64,000 nt of DNA from Microcella sp. (GCF_019739195.1 NZ_JAHHDS010000003.1:2403705-2467704); one strand, 5' to 3'. Counted from the first letter of the stretch, positions 38,056 to 47,068 are shown. Translations and numbers: made by a program. Notes: generated by a model from the sequence alone, not told the origin.

Positions 38056-39179
38056 CGCGTGCGGCGCTTCGGCGCGGTCTCGAGCTGAGAGCCCGGGGCA
38101 TCCCACGTCTTGATGATCGCCCAGGCCGTTGCGGCGATCGGCACCGACAGCACCGCACCGACGATGCCGCCAAGAATCGTGCCCGCGCTCAAGGCGAGCA
38201 AGATCACGAGCGGGTGCAGCTTGAGCGATTGCGCCATGACGACGGGCTGCAAGAAGTTGCCCTCGAGCTGGTTGACGACGATGACGGCGATGAGCACGAT
38301 GAGCGCGATGATCGGCCCGTTGGCGACGAGGGCGACGAGCGTGGCGAGAATACCCGCGAGCGTCGCGCCCACGAGCGGAATAAAGGCCGTGATGAAGACG
38401 ATGACGGCGAGCGGCAGGGCCAACGGCACCTGCAGAATGACCAGCACGATTCCGATGCCGAGCGCGTCGACGAGCGCGACGATCGACGTGCCGCGAATGT
38501 AACCGCCGAGCGTGGTGACGGCCGTGCGGCCGACGCGCTCTCCGCGGGCCTTGCGCACGCCGTCGAAGCGATGCAAGAAGAACGCCCAGATGCGGTCGCC
38601 GTCTTTCAGGAAGAAGAACAAGATCACCAAGAAGAGAATGAACCCCGTGGCGAACTCGCCCACCGCGACGACGCCCGTCAACGCCCCCGAGCCGAATTGG
38701 GCGCTCGTGAGAAAGTCGACGGCTTGGTCGCGCAGCTCTTCGAAGTCGACGTCGTCGAGCGGTAGCGGCAGGGTCTGCACCCACGCCAGTAGCTTGTCGA
38801 ATCCGGTCTGCGCCTGCTCCCACAATTCTGCCCATTGGCTGCGCACCGCGAACACGATCGCCGTGATGATGCCGCCGAAGATGAGCAGCGAGCCGAGCAG
38901 GGTGATCCACGCCGCGGCCATGGCGGGAAGGCCGCGGTTGCGCATCCACGAAATCACGGGGCTGAACGCCGAGGCGATGATGATCGCGAGCAGCAGAGGA
39001 ATGACCGCGATGCGCAGCTGGATCAGCGCGTAGACCACGATGCTCGCGAGCGCCAGCACGAGCAGAATCTGCAGGCTGCGCGTGCCCGCGACGCCGAGGC
39101 GGTCTGTCCACATGCTGCGCATGGTGGGCGCTGTCGGGCTGGCGGGGGGCACAGGCTCGGTGCGGCGTCGAAAGAACAT
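38052..39179 (-). CDS. AI-2E family transporter (UPF0118-type permease)
   Basis: A 375-residue membrane protein with about eight hydrophobic segments. The family core FITAFIPLVGATLAGI and the GN-LQP motif in NQLEGNFLQPVVMAQSLKLHPLVILL are plain. An amphipathic soluble region (about 125-185) follows the first three segments. Members export autoinducer-2 or act as Na+/H+ antiporters; the substrate here cannot be predicted. The gene ends in a CTAG overlap with the convergent DUF1697 gene. Confidence 0.9.
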   Translation of the reverse strand: MFFRRRTEPVPPASPTAPTMRSMWTDRLGVAGTRSLQILLVLALASIVVYALIQLRIAVIPLLLAIIIASAFSPVISWMRNRGLPAMAAAWITLLGSLLIFGGIITAIVFAVRSQWAELWEQAQTGFDKLLAWVQTLPLPLDDVDFEELRDQAVDFLTSAQFGSGALTGVVAVGEFATGFILFLVILFFFLKDGDRIWAFFLHRFDGVRKARGERVGRTAVTTLGGYIRGTSIVALVDALGIGIVLVILQVPLALPLAVIVFITAFIPLVGATLAGILATLVALVANGPIIALIVLIAVIVVNQLEGNFLQPVVMAQSLKLHPLVILLALSAGTILGGIVGAVLSVPIAATAWAIIKTWDAPGSQLETAPKRRTR

Positions 39180-39292
39180 GCGGCGAATTCCTTTGGGTCG
39201 CGAGATCAGCTGCGAGCATCCAGCGGATGCCCGCCCAGCCTACGCGCAGGCTCTCGCCGAGCTTCCGGCCTTGACGACTTCGAGCGGGCGCG

Positions 39293-39925
39293 CTACAGCG
39301 GCAGGCAGAGGTGCGCCCACTGGCCGCCGGCGATCGTGCCCCACTGCAGCAGGTTGACGACGGGCGAGCCGTCGGTGAGGGCGAAGACGTACATCGAGTC
39401 GCTGTCGGGGTCATCGACGGTGATGCGGGTCATCGGCCCGACGCTGATGTCTTCGTAGGCATCGACGACGGCGCCGGGATACGCGGCGAGCACCTCGGCT
39501 TGCGTGGAACCGACGCCAACGCCCTCGGGGTTGCGGGGCATCGGGGCGCTGCCGCCCGAGAAGTCTTGCGTGTAGAAGAACAGAATGCCGGGGTCGACGC
39601 CCTCGGGGTCGGTGAACGCGTAGGTCCAGGCGTCAGGCGAGTGCTCTTCGACCTGGGCGTACCAGGGGCATTCAGCGATTCCCGTCACGGGCGAGCCGAA
39701 CTGCGTGCTGAACGTGGCGAAGTCGGCGGCGCCAAGCTGACCGCCGCGAAAGTAGGTGAAGCCGAAGTCGGCAAGCGCTTCGGGCTCGGTCTCGGCCGTC
39801 GGCGTGACCGTGACGGTGACGGTCGGGGCCGGGGTCTCCGCCGCAGGCGGTGCGGGGGTGGCACACCCCGCAAGCACGATGGCGGTGACGAGGGCGAGGG
39901 TGGTAGCGGCGATGCGAACAGTCAT
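39293..39925 (-). CDS. LppP/LprE-type lipoprotein, copy 1
   Basis: A 210-residue lipoprotein: signal with lipobox LAGC, a Thr/Pro/Val-rich linker, then the LppP/LprE domain. Conserved points are ECPWYAQ, MPRNPEGVGVGSTQ, AAYPGA, YVFAL and the C-terminal GGQWAHLC, with the two cysteines probably paired. ATG 39925 (after AGAGG) is chosen because the upstream reading frame is unconserved. A clear paralogue lies 7 kb away (46388-47062). In mycobacteria the family is surface exposed; function unknown. Confidence 0.82.
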   Translation of the reverse strand: MTVRIAATTLALVTAIVLAGCATPAPPAAETPAPTVTVTVTPTAETEPEALADFGFTYFRGGQLGAADFATFSTQFGSPVTGIAECPWYAQVEEHSPDAWTYAFTDPEGVDPGILFFYTQDFSGGSAPMPRNPEGVGVGSTQAEVLAAYPGAVVDAYEDISVGPMTRITVDDPDSDSMYVFALTDGSPVVNLLQWGTIAGGQWAHLCLPL

Positions 39926-40030
39926 GGTCTGCCTCTGATCGGCGGCGCGGGCCCAGACGAGCCCCGAGCGCAATCTAGTCGTGAAGCGTCGGGCGCGATA
40001 GAGAGCCACGGCCCGCTTTGCGCGGTCGGC

Positions 40031-40036
40031 TAGCCT
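40031..40036 (+). promoter_or_regulatory. leaderless -10 box TAGCCT
   Basis: TAGCCT ends 6 nt before ATG 40043. Confidence 0.55.
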
Positions 40037-40042
40037 CTGACC

Positions 40043-40612
40043 ATGACCGCCCACCCTCGCGTGCTCATCGTCGTCGACCCGCAGAAGGCCTTCGCCGACC
40101 CCGCATGGGGGCCGCGCGACAACCCCGACGCCGAAGCCAACATCGTGCGCCTGCTCGACGCCTGGCGGGCGGCTGCGCTGCCGATCGTGCTCGTGCGGCA
40201 CGACTCGAATCAGCCCGCATCACCGCTGGCGCCGGGCGCCTCAGGCAACGCCTTCCACGAGGGGGTCGATGGCCCGCACGACCTGCTCGTCACCAAGCAC
40301 GTCAACTCGGCCTTCTACGGCGACCCCGATCTGCACGCGTGGCTGCAGAACGCGGGTGCGACCTCCGTGACGATCTGCGGCATCACGACCGATCACTGCT
40401 GCTCGACCACCGCGCGCATGGCCGGCAACCTCGGCTACGACGTCGACTTCGTGCTCGACGCGACCCACTGCCATGACCGCGCGCTGCCCGACGGAACGGT
40501 GATCCCTGCCGAGCAGGTTGCGCGGGCCGCGGCCGCGAGCCTGCACGGCGAGTTCGCGACCGTCGTCACGACCGAACAGGCGATCGCCGGGCTGGCCGGG
40601 GCGCGCGCATGA
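40043..40612 (+). CDS. isochorismatase-family cysteine hydrolase
   Basis: A 189-residue cytosolic hydrolase. The catalytic triad is in place: Asp in VVDPQKAF, Lys in VTKHVNSAF and Cys in GITTDHCCSTTARMAGNLGY, with the cis-peptide before the nucleophile region. The family includes nicotinamidase, isochorismatase and N-carbamoylsarcosine amidase; the absence of the nicotinamidase metal site (D-x-H-x-H pattern) points away from nicotinamidase. Leaderless promoter. Substrate unknown. Confidence 0.88.
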   Translation: MTAHPRVLIVVDPQKAFADPAWGPRDNPDAEANIVRLLDAWRAAALPIVLVRHDSNQPASPLAPGASGNAFHEGVDGPHDLLVTKHVNSAFYGDPDLHAWLQNAGATSVTICGITTDHCCSTTARMAGNLGYDVDFVLDATHCHDRALPDGTVIPAEQVARAAAASLHGEFATVVTTEQAIAGLAGARA

Positions 40613-40680
40613 GCGGGTCGAGCGCACCGCGGCAGAGCGCGAGCATCCTTCCCCGCACTCTGCCCGGCGCGGCGCGGTGG

Positions 40681-41232
40681 TCAGGCCGTCTGATCTGCGT
40701 GCTCACCCTCGTCGATCTCTTCAATGAGCTTGTCGCAGAACGCGGGCAGGTCGTCGGGGGTGCGGCTCGACACGAGCCCCGCGTCGACGACGACCTCTTC
40801 GTCGACCCACTCGGCCCCCGCATTGACGAGGTCGGTGCGCAGGCTCGGGTAGCTTGTGAGCTCGCGACCGCGCACGACGTCGGCCTCGATCATGACCCAG
40901 GCGCCGTGGCAGATGACGCCGACGGGCTTGTGCTGCTCGAAGAATGCACGCGTGAAGTCGACCGAGTCAGCATCCATGCGCATATGGTCGGCGTTGACGA
41001 CGCCGCCGGGCAGCACGAGTGCGTCGAAGGCGTCGGCGTCGCTCTCGCCCACCGGCTGGTCGACCGACTGGGTGTGGCCGTTCTTGCCGGTCACCGAGCC
41101 CCCGGCCGGCGAGACGAGCACCGCCGCGGCGCCAGCGGCCGTGACGGCCTGCCACGGAGCAGTGAGCTCGCTGTCTTCGAAACCGTCGGTGAGCAGAAAG
41201 GCGACGCTCTTGCCGCTGAGGTCGTAGGTCAT
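40681..41232 (-). CDS. DJ-1/PfpI-family protein (type 1 glutamine amidotransferase-like)
   Basis: A 183-residue DJ-1/PfpI protein. The nucleophile elbow is ICHGAW (Cys near residue 108) and the family glutamate lies in GFEDSEL. Motifs ALVLPGG and the C-terminal SSRTPDDLPAF agree with PfpI/YhbO-type proteins that act as glyoxalases or stress deglycases. Start ATG 41232 follows AAGGGA; a longer frame to 41394 has no homology. No partner in the neighbourhood. Confidence 0.9.
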   Translation of the reverse strand: MTYDLSGKSVAFLLTDGFEDSELTAPWQAVTAAGAAAVLVSPAGGSVTGKNGHTQSVDQPVGESDADAFDALVLPGGVVNADHMRMDADSVDFTRAFFEQHKPVGVICHGAWVMIEADVVRGRELTSYPSLRTDLVNAGAEWVDEEVVVDAGLVSSRTPDDLPAFCDKLIEEIDEGEHADQTA

Positions 41233-41445
41233 GGTGTTGTTCCCTTCGTGAGGTGTCGTCGGTGGGGGAGGTGCCCACGGTAAGAGTGTTTGCACTGACC
41301 CGTCACCCCGTTGACACGCTCTCCCAGCGGTACTAGCAAGGGCGTCACCGCCCCTCAGATCTCGTGCCCGCCGTCTTTGCAGCGCGCAGCCCAACGGTGT
41401 GCCGCGTTTGGCTCTGGGGGCGTCTCGGCTCTACCGTGTGAATCC

Positions 41446-42039
41446 ATGGCCGCCAGGGGGAGCACGAGCGACGAGACGTTCGCGACGGTGCTCGCCGCCG
41501 CGAAAGCGGGGGCGAGCTGGGCGTGCACGCGACTATGGAACGACCACGCCCCGGCAGTGGGCGCATTCGCGCAGGCTCGCGGTTCGCGCGAGCCCGATGA
41601 CCTCACGAGCGAAGTCTTTCTCGCGGTGTTCGACCGACTCGCGACCTTTCGCGGCGATGCTGACGCGTTCAGGTCGTTCGTGTTCTCGATCGCCTACCGA
41701 CGACTCGTCGATGAGCTGCGCATGCGCGGCCGACGCGGCGAGACGGTAGAGCTAGTCGAGGCCGAAGACCCGCGGCGGGCATCCAGCGCTGAAGACGAAG
41801 CGACGACGCGAATGGGCGACGTGCACGCTCACGCCCTGCTCATGGCGCTGCCCGCAGACCAGCGCGACGTCATCGTGCTGCGCATCGTCGCCGACCTCAC
41901 CGTCGAGCAGGTGGCCGAGGTGGTGGGCAAGCGCCCAGGGGCGGTCAATGCCCTGCAGCGGCGGGCACTCGAAAGGCTGCGCAAGAACTTCGACGCCACC
42001 CGTACCCCTGAAGCCCCTTCGAGCGATAGCGCAGAGTGA
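41446..42039 (+). CDS. ECF-type RNA polymerase sigma factor
   Basis: A 197-residue sigma-70 family factor. Region 2 is seen in PDDLTSEVFLAVFDRLATFRGDADAFRSFVFSIAYRRLVDELR and region 4 in ALPADQRDVIVLRIVADLTVEQVAEVVGKRPGAVNALQRRALERLRK. Start ATG 41446 has a TACCGT box 8 nt upstream. One base after its stop begins a membrane protein with a cytosolic N-terminus and an acidic outer domain, the usual position of an anti-sigma factor. The regulon is not apparent. Confidence 0.93.
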   Translation: MAARGSTSDETFATVLAAAKAGASWACTRLWNDHAPAVGAFAQARGSREPDDLTSEVFLAVFDRLATFRGDADAFRSFVFSIAYRRLVDELRMRGRRGETVELVEAEDPRRASSAEDEATTRMGDVHAHALLMALPADQRDVIVLRIVADLTVEQVAEVVGKRPGAVNALQRRALERLRKNFDATRTPEAPSSDSAE

Positions 42040-42040
42040 G

Positions 42041-42874
42041 ATGAGAAAGCACACGTTCACCGATGCCGAGGCGCAGCAGCTGCTCTCGGGCGAGACCCCT
42101 GCGGGCCGCCCCGAGCTGGCAGGGCTCGCAGCCTCGATCGCCGACGTGCGCCGTGCATCTCTCGAGGTCGCACCGCAGCCTTCCGTTGCGCTCGCGTCTT
42201 ACCTCGAACAGCCGGCGCTGGGGGTCAGCGCGGGCGCAGAACCGACACGACTCAAGGGGATCAAGAAGATGGTTGCATCGATTGCAGGGCTCGGGATCGC
42301 CGCGAAGGTGGCCGCAGCATCGGGCGTGCTCGTCCTCGGACTCGCAGGAGTGGGCGCCGCGGGCGCTCTGCCCGGCCCCGCGCAAGACGCGTTCGATGAT
42401 GTGGTCTCGACGATCATCGTGACCGACGACGAAGGCACCGACGACGGGCTCGTCGACGAGTGCACGGTCGACGACGGCGCGAGCGAGGGCACCGATGGCG
42501 GAGCTCTCGAGAGCACCGTCGACGAGGGCATGGAGGAGGGCGCCGAAGACGGCACCGACGACGGCACCGTCGAGTGCGTGGGCGATGAGCCCGCTTTGCC
42601 GGTCGGCTCGAAGGAGTTCAGCGCGTGGGTCGTTCAAGGCGCGCAAGACCCCGACAAGGTCGGTGCGGAGTTCGGCGCTGAGGTGTCGGAGCAGGCTCGC
42701 GAACTGCGCGAAGAAAAGGCCGACGAGCGCGCCGAAAACGGCACCGGCAACGGCGGGGCCAGCAACGGCTTCGGCAACGGCGGTCGCGGCGGCGAGACTG
42801 ACGACACCGACGGCACCGAGGATGCGCCCCGCGAGGGCGGCAAGCCCGAGGGCGTGGGCGGCGGGCGTCCGTAA
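42041..42874 (+). CDS. single-pass membrane protein with acidic, low-complexity ectodomain; probable anti-sigma partner
   Basis: A 277-residue protein in the same operon as the sigma factor, separated by 1 nt. The N-terminal 85 residues are cytosolic and helical; a transmembrane segment follows at about 88-114. The outside part is Asp/Glu/Gly-rich with degenerate repeats of DDG, DEG and EDG, then a shorter KEFSAWVVQGAQDPDKVGAEFG segment and a Gly/Asn-rich end. No zinc-binding anti-sigma motif (HxxxCxxC) is seen, so anti-sigma function is inferred from position and topology only. The ectodomain composition suggests metal or cation binding. Confidence 0.7.
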   Translation: MRKHTFTDAEAQQLLSGETPAGRPELAGLAASIADVRRASLEVAPQPSVALASYLEQPALGVSAGAEPTRLKGIKKMVASIAGLGIAAKVAAASGVLVLGLAGVGAAGALPGPAQDAFDDVVSTIIVTDDEGTDDGLVDECTVDDGASEGTDGGALESTVDEGMEEGAEDGTDDGTVECVGDEPALPVGSKEFSAWVVQGAQDPDKVGAEFGAEVSEQARELREEKADERAENGTGNGGASNGFGNGGRGGETDDTDGTEDAPREGGKPEGVGGGRP

Positions 42875-42916
42875 GACTGCATGGCGAGAACGCTGCTGAC
42901 ACGCGTTCGCGATAGC

Positions 42917-42950
42917 GGCCCCACACTTCGGGTGTGTGGGGCCGTTGTCG
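42917..42950 (+). terminator. intrinsic terminator of the sigma-factor operon
   Basis: A 10-bp perfect stem, GGCCCCACAC (42917-42926) with GTGTGGGGCC (42934-42943), 7-nt loop, followed by a T-rich GTTGTCGTTTCT. It may also serve the convergent NYN gene. Confidence 0.8.
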
Positions 42951-42960
42951 TTTCTGCGCG

Positions 42961-43923
42961 CTACTCGCGCAACCGCACGAGCCGGGTCTGCGTCGACTCA
43001 TCAAGCTCGACAATGTTGGCGCGCGACTTCAGAAAACTGGTGAACGAGCTGTAGCCGAGGGCCTTCTCGTTGAAGGCGGGGTCGAGGCGCTTCATCTGCT
43101 GCTTGAGTGCCGAGGCATGCGCCCAATCAGTGTCGTCGGCTTCGTGCACGAGGCGCAGGGCGCGCACGAGCAGAGCACTCGCGGCGCGCTTAGTCGTCGC
43201 CGTCTCGCTCGACGAGTCAGCAGCGGACTCGGGAGGAGTGCTCGTCGCGGCGGCTTTCGAGGCGCGGCGCGAGGTCTTCGCGGGCGCCGACTTCTCGTCG
43301 GCTGCGGCGTCGGGCGCCACGTCGAGTTCGGCGGCGATGTGGGCGGCGGGGCGGATTCCCGGCAGCGAGTCGTAGTCGGCGAACTCGTTGCACGCAGCCT
43401 TGAGGCTCTTGCTCGTGCCGCCCGCGACTCCGATACCGACGATGTAGCGGCCGAGGCGCTTGGCGCGTTGGGCGAGGGCGATGTAGTCGCTGTCGCCGGC
43501 CGCGATGACGACGTGCGTGATGTCGGGCAGCCGGAAGAGGTCTTCGACGACGTCGACCGACAGTCTGATGTCGGCACCGTTCTTCATCTGCTGCGTCGCC
43601 GGAAAGAGCTGGGTCAAGTCAACGGCGCGCTCCATGAGCTGGCCCTGGTAGCTCGCGTTGACGCCGATCGACCAGTCGGCGTAGGCGCGCGAGAGCACGA
43701 TCGTGCCGAAGCTCGATGCGAAGTCGAGAATGGCGCTGATGTCGACCTCGGCGTGCTTGAGCCGGGCGGCGATCTCGTCGGTCGCCCCCGCGAGCCCCGC
43801 GGGCAGACGGTAGACGTTGTCTTTGCGCCACGCACTTCGCCCGTGAATCTGGTCGTAGCGCGAGATGACGATGTTGTCGAAGTCGATGTAGACCGCGACG
43901 CGGCCTTCGCCTGGTTCTGCCAT
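42961..43923 (-). CDS. NYN (PIN-like) nuclease domain with C-terminal OST-HTH/LOTUS domain
   Basis: A 320-residue protein. The NYN domain (about 5-170) carries acidic clusters VYIDFDNIV, VDVVEDL and IAAGDSDYIAL, the metal-binding residues of LabA/YaiI-type RNases. A linker rich in Ala, Ser and Thr (about 195-250) leads to a LOTUS-type winged domain (ALLVRALRLVHEA...LGYSSFTSFLKS). A perfect AAGGAGG Shine-Dalgarno 6 nt before ATG 43923 fixes the start. NYN-LOTUS proteins are thought to process RNA; the bacterial targets are unknown. Confidence 0.88.
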   Translation of the reverse strand: MAEPGEGRVAVYIDFDNIVISRYDQIHGRSAWRKDNVYRLPAGLAGATDEIAARLKHAEVDISAILDFASSFGTIVLSRAYADWSIGVNASYQGQLMERAVDLTQLFPATQQMKNGADIRLSVDVVEDLFRLPDITHVVIAAGDSDYIALAQRAKRLGRYIVGIGVAGGTSKSLKAACNEFADYDSLPGIRPAAHIAAELDVAPDAAADEKSAPAKTSRRASKAAATSTPPESAADSSSETATTKRAASALLVRALRLVHEADDTDWAHASALKQQMKRLDPAFNEKALGYSSFTSFLKSRANIVELDESTQTRLVRLRE

Positions 43924-43997
43924 GGGTCGCCTCCTTCTGAGTCGGGACCCGGTCACCCCATCCTGTCAGGGTCTGCGGCGGCGCGAGCGGGGCGCGC

Positions 43998-45314
43998 TCA
44001 GGGCTTCGGGTCGAGAGCGTCGTACTCGCGCAGCCCGCGATACACCCGCAGACTCACGGCCGCGGCCACGATGATGACGACACCACCGAGCAGCGGCGGA
44101 AACCACAACAGCGCGGTCAGACTCAGCACGCCGACATAGAGGTCGCCGATGCGCGGCCCGCCCGTGACGACGACCGTGAACAGCCCTTGCAGTCGCCCGC
44201 GCATGATGTCGGGCACAGCGGCCTGAATCATTGTTGTGCGATAGATCATGCTCACGGTGTCGGCCGCACCTGCGAAGGCCAGCAGCACCGAGGCGGCCAC
44301 GAGCGCCGGAAGGTTCGCCTGCGTGATGTCGGTGCCGACCTCGATCGGCAGGGTCGAGACGATGAGCAGCACCACGCCGAACAGCAGAATGCTGGCGCCG
44401 TAGGCGGCGACCGAGTAGACGATGCCGCGCCCGTGCGCTCGCACCCCGCCGACGCGACCCGAGAGCAGACCGAGCACGAGCATGCCCACCGCGCTGGCTG
44501 CCGACAGAATGCCGACGGTGATCGCCCCGCCGCCAATGAGCAGTGCACCTACCGCCGGGAAGAGCACGCGCGGGTTGCCGAACGTCATGGCGAAGACGTC
44601 GAGCACGAACGAGGCGCGAATGTTCGGTGCGATGCGCAGAAACTGCCAGCCCTCGATCACCGAGCGGATGCCCGGCCGCCGTCGGTCGCCGTCAGGGATC
44701 ATCGCGGGCAGCGTGTAGAGCCCGAGGAACGCGGCGAAGAACAAAGCGACGTCGACGGTGTACGTCCAGCTGAAGCCGAGGTAGGCGACCGACAGCCCGG
44801 CGAGCGCCGGCCCGACGGTCAGTTGCACACCGGCGCTGATGCCGCCGAGCGCGCCCGCCGCGGGCAGCAGCTCGATGCGCACGAGCGTCGCGACCATCGC
44901 GTGCCGAGCGACCGCGACCATCGTGGCCGCGACGGTGTTGACGGTGATGAGCGCGTAGAGCGGCCAGATCTCGGGCACGCCGAGCCAGCTGTAGACCGCG
45001 ATCGCAGCGGTCGACCCCCACGCGACGAACGCGGCAATGAGTGCGACCTTGCGGCGGTCGAACGAGTCGGCGAGCACGCCGCCGTAGAGCCCGAAGGCCA
45101 CCATTGGCACGAGCGCGAACGCCGCGACGAGCGAAACCGCGAGGGTCGAGGCGGTGCGGTCGTAGATGTCGAGCCCGACCGCGACGATGGTCATCTGGCT
45201 GCCGATGCCGGTAATCGCCGCGCCCGCCCACATGCGCGCGAACGCGGGGCTCTCGCGCAACGGTCGCACGTCGACGAGGTGACCACGTCGAGCGGCGTGC
45301 GAGGGGGCGGTCAC
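43998..45314 (-). CDS. MFS transporter (multidrug-efflux type)
   Basis: A 438-residue major facilitator protein with about twelve hydrophobic segments. The loop 2-3 motif A appears as GGVLADSFDRRKVALIA. The later AGAADTVSMIYRTTMIQAAVPDIMRGRLQG segment is typical of the enterobactin exporter/macrolide efflux MFS group. GTG start at 45314. The 29-bp gap to the upstream SDR gene on the same strand contains a perfect palindrome, so it may be regulated separately. Substrate unknown. Confidence 0.88.
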   Translation of the reverse strand: MTAPSHAARRGHLVDVRPLRESPAFARMWAGAAITGIGSQMTIVAVGLDIYDRTASTLAVSLVAAFALVPMVAFGLYGGVLADSFDRRKVALIAAFVAWGSTAAIAVYSWLGVPEIWPLYALITVNTVAATMVAVARHAMVATLVRIELLPAAGALGGISAGVQLTVGPALAGLSVAYLGFSWTYTVDVALFFAAFLGLYTLPAMIPDGDRRRPGIRSVIEGWQFLRIAPNIRASFVLDVFAMTFGNPRVLFPAVGALLIGGGAITVGILSAASAVGMLVLGLLSGRVGGVRAHGRGIVYSVAAYGASILLFGVVLLIVSTLPIEVGTDITQANLPALVAASVLLAFAGAADTVSMIYRTTMIQAAVPDIMRGRLQGLFTVVVTGGPRIGDLYVGVLSLTALLWFPPLLGGVVIIVAAAVSLRVYRGLREYDALDPKP

Positions 45315-45318
45315 AAAC

Positions 45319-45339
45319 GTTCAGCGTACGCCGCTGAAC
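45319..45339. promoter_or_regulatory. 8-bp perfect inverted repeat before the MFS gene
   Basis: GTTCAGCG (45319-45326) and CGCTGAAC (45332-45339) with a 5-nt spacer. It overlaps a minus-strand TACGCT -10-like box, as an operator would. Confidence 0.45.
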
Positions 45340-45343
45340 CTGA

Positions 45344-46291
45344 CTATCGAGACAACGTCTCTGCGTACTCGTCGTAGTGCACGCCCGTGAGCTGCTCAGA
45401 GGTGTCCCACAGCATCACGGCCGCCGTCGCGTCGCGCGCACCGCGAGGCAGGCGCGCGGGCGCGGGCTCACCGCGCACCTCGAGAAAGCCGTTCGGCCCG
45501 TAGTACCCGCCGGGCGTTGCGTCAGGGCTCGTCGCCGCGTGCAGCGAGGGCAAGATTCCGGTGTCGACGCCCTGCATGAACCGCGCGTAGCGCTTCTCTT
45601 GCGCGGCACTCGGAGCCTTGCCGTCGCGCGGTCCGGTCGACTGCAGGTTGGTCTTCGTGCCGCCCGGGTGCGCTGCCGTGCTCGTGATGCCCCAACCCTC
45701 GAGGTCGCTGCGACGCTGCAGCTCGCGCGCGAAGGCGAGGTTGGCGAGCTTCGAGAGCCCGTACGCGCCCCAGGCGCTGTACTTCTTCTCGGCGTTCAGG
45801 TTGTCCCACTGCCAGCGCCCGGCGTTCGCGGCGAGGCTGCTCGTCGAGACGACGCGCGGCGCCTCAGCGCGCTGCAGGGCTGGCAGCAGCAGGCCCGTGA
45901 AGGCGAACGGCCCGAGGTGGTTGCTGCCGAACTGCAGCTCGAAACCCTCGGCCGTCTCGCGGCGGTCGGGCACGGCCATGATCCCGGCGTTGTTGATGAG
46001 GATGTCGATGCCGCGGTCGTCGTCGAGCAGGCTGTGCGCCGCCGCACGCACGCTCTCGAGCGACGCGAGGTCGAGGTCGAGCAACCGCAGGTTCGCGTCA
46101 GGATGCTGGGCGAGCAGCCGCTCGCGAGCATCCTCACCCTTTGCGCGGTTGCGCACCGCCATGACCACCTCGGCGCCCGCCTCCGCGAGTCGGCCAGTCA
46201 GGCCGAAGCCAAGGCCGCTGTTGGCGCCGGTGACGACGGCGAGGCGACCGGTCAGGTTCGGAACGGTGGTGTCGAGGGCAATGCGAGGCAT
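45344..46291 (-). CDS. short-chain dehydrogenase/reductase
   Basis: A 315-residue SDR of the retinol-dehydrogenase/oxidoreductase group. The cofactor motif is TGANSGLG, followed by NNAGIM, a catalytic serine in VSTSSLAAN and the Y-x3-K pair in AYGLSKLAN. The arginine in VRNRAK after the second strand favours NADPH. Substrate unknown. It is followed on the same strand by an MFS exporter, and preceded by an LppP/LprE lipoprotein gene 96 bp away. Confidence 0.88.
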   Translation of the reverse strand: MPRIALDTTVPNLTGRLAVVTGANSGLGFGLTGRLAEAGAEVVMAVRNRAKGEDARERLLAQHPDANLRLLDLDLASLESVRAAAHSLLDDDRGIDILINNAGIMAVPDRRETAEGFELQFGSNHLGPFAFTGLLLPALQRAEAPRVVSTSSLAANAGRWQWDNLNAEKKYSAWGAYGLSKLANLAFARELQRRSDLEGWGITSTAAHPGGTKTNLQSTGPRDGKAPSAAQEKRYARFMQGVDTGILPSLHAATSPDATPGGYYGPNGFLEVRGEPAPARLPRGARDATAAVMLWDTSEQLTGVHYDEYAETLSR

Positions 46292-46387
46292 GACGTCTCC
46301 GAAGTCGTGGTGAGTACTGTCATCACACCATTCGGAGCCGGGCTGAACCTGAGGGCGGTCAGCGTTTCGAACGAGAAGACCGGTCGG

Positions 46388-47062
46388 CTACAGACCGGTG
46401 CAGAGGTGCGACCACTGACCGCCGGCGTCGGGGCCCCACTGCAGCATGTTGATCACCCCGGGGTGCGACGAGTCACTCGCGAAGACGTACACAGAGTCGG
46501 TGTTGGGTCTGCGCACGGTGAACGTCACGATGTCGCCCGGGCCCTCGGCGAACTCCACTGCTTCGACAGCGCCCGGATACGCAGCCCGAATCTCGTCGTG
46601 GGTGCTCCCCACCCCCACGCCCTCAGGGTTACGGGGCATGCCGGGCGGCACGACCTCGTCGCCCGAGATCGTGTAGAAGAACCGCACGTTGGGCTCGAGG
46701 TCGGTGCGGCCGAAGAAGTCGGTGTCGAATTTCGCCGAGGTCGAGCTGTACTCGCTGTGGTTCTCGAGAATCGGGTACCAGGGGCACTCCTCGAACTCGG
46801 CAGCGAGTCCGCCCAGGGCGGTGCCGACCGCGTCTGCGTCGGCGAGCTCGAGCGACGCGGCGCGGAACCGATCGATGTCGAAGTCGGCGAGCGCCTCGGA
46901 GGTCGGCGTCGGGCTCGGGGTGCTCTCGACCGCCTGAGTCGGCTCGACGGAGGGCTCGGTCGCCGCAGGCTCGGTGGGTGTGCACCCGCCCACGAACAGC
47001 AAGGCAGCTGCCGCGAACGCGATCATCGCCGACCGACCGGCCGTCAACCTGTGGGGGGTCAT
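46388..47062 (-). CDS. LppP/LprE-type lipoprotein, copy 2
   Basis: A 224-residue lipoprotein with lipobox VGGC after MTPHRLTAGRSAM, a Pro/Thr/Glu linker, and the LppP/LprE domain: ECPWYP, MPRNPEGVGVGST, AAYPGAV, YVFAS, NMLQWGPDAGGQWSHLC. It is paralogous to the 39.3-kb gene over the whole domain, and the signal and linker differ. ATG 47062 is preceded at 6 nt by TACAAT, so the transcript should be leaderless. Confidence 0.84.
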   Translation of the reverse strand: MTPHRLTAGRSAMIAFAAAALLFVGGCTPTEPAATEPSVEPTQAVESTPSPTPTSEALADFDIDRFRAASLELADADAVGTALGGLAAEFEECPWYPILENHSEYSSTSAKFDTDFFGRTDLEPNVRFFYTISGDEVVPPGMPRNPEGVGVGSTHDEIRAAYPGAVEAVEFAEGPGDIVTFTVRRPNTDSVYVFASDSSHPGVINMLQWGPDAGGQWSHLCTGL

Positions 47063-47068
47063 GGGGTG

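Noticed and set aside
37488..38765. 425-residue plus-strand ORF
   Set aside because: Runs through DUF1697 and antisense to the AI-2E permease; composition is typical of shadows.
42041..42874. Zinc-dependent anti-sigma factor (ZAS)
   Set aside because: The HxxxCxxC motif is absent; only position and topology support an anti-sigma role.
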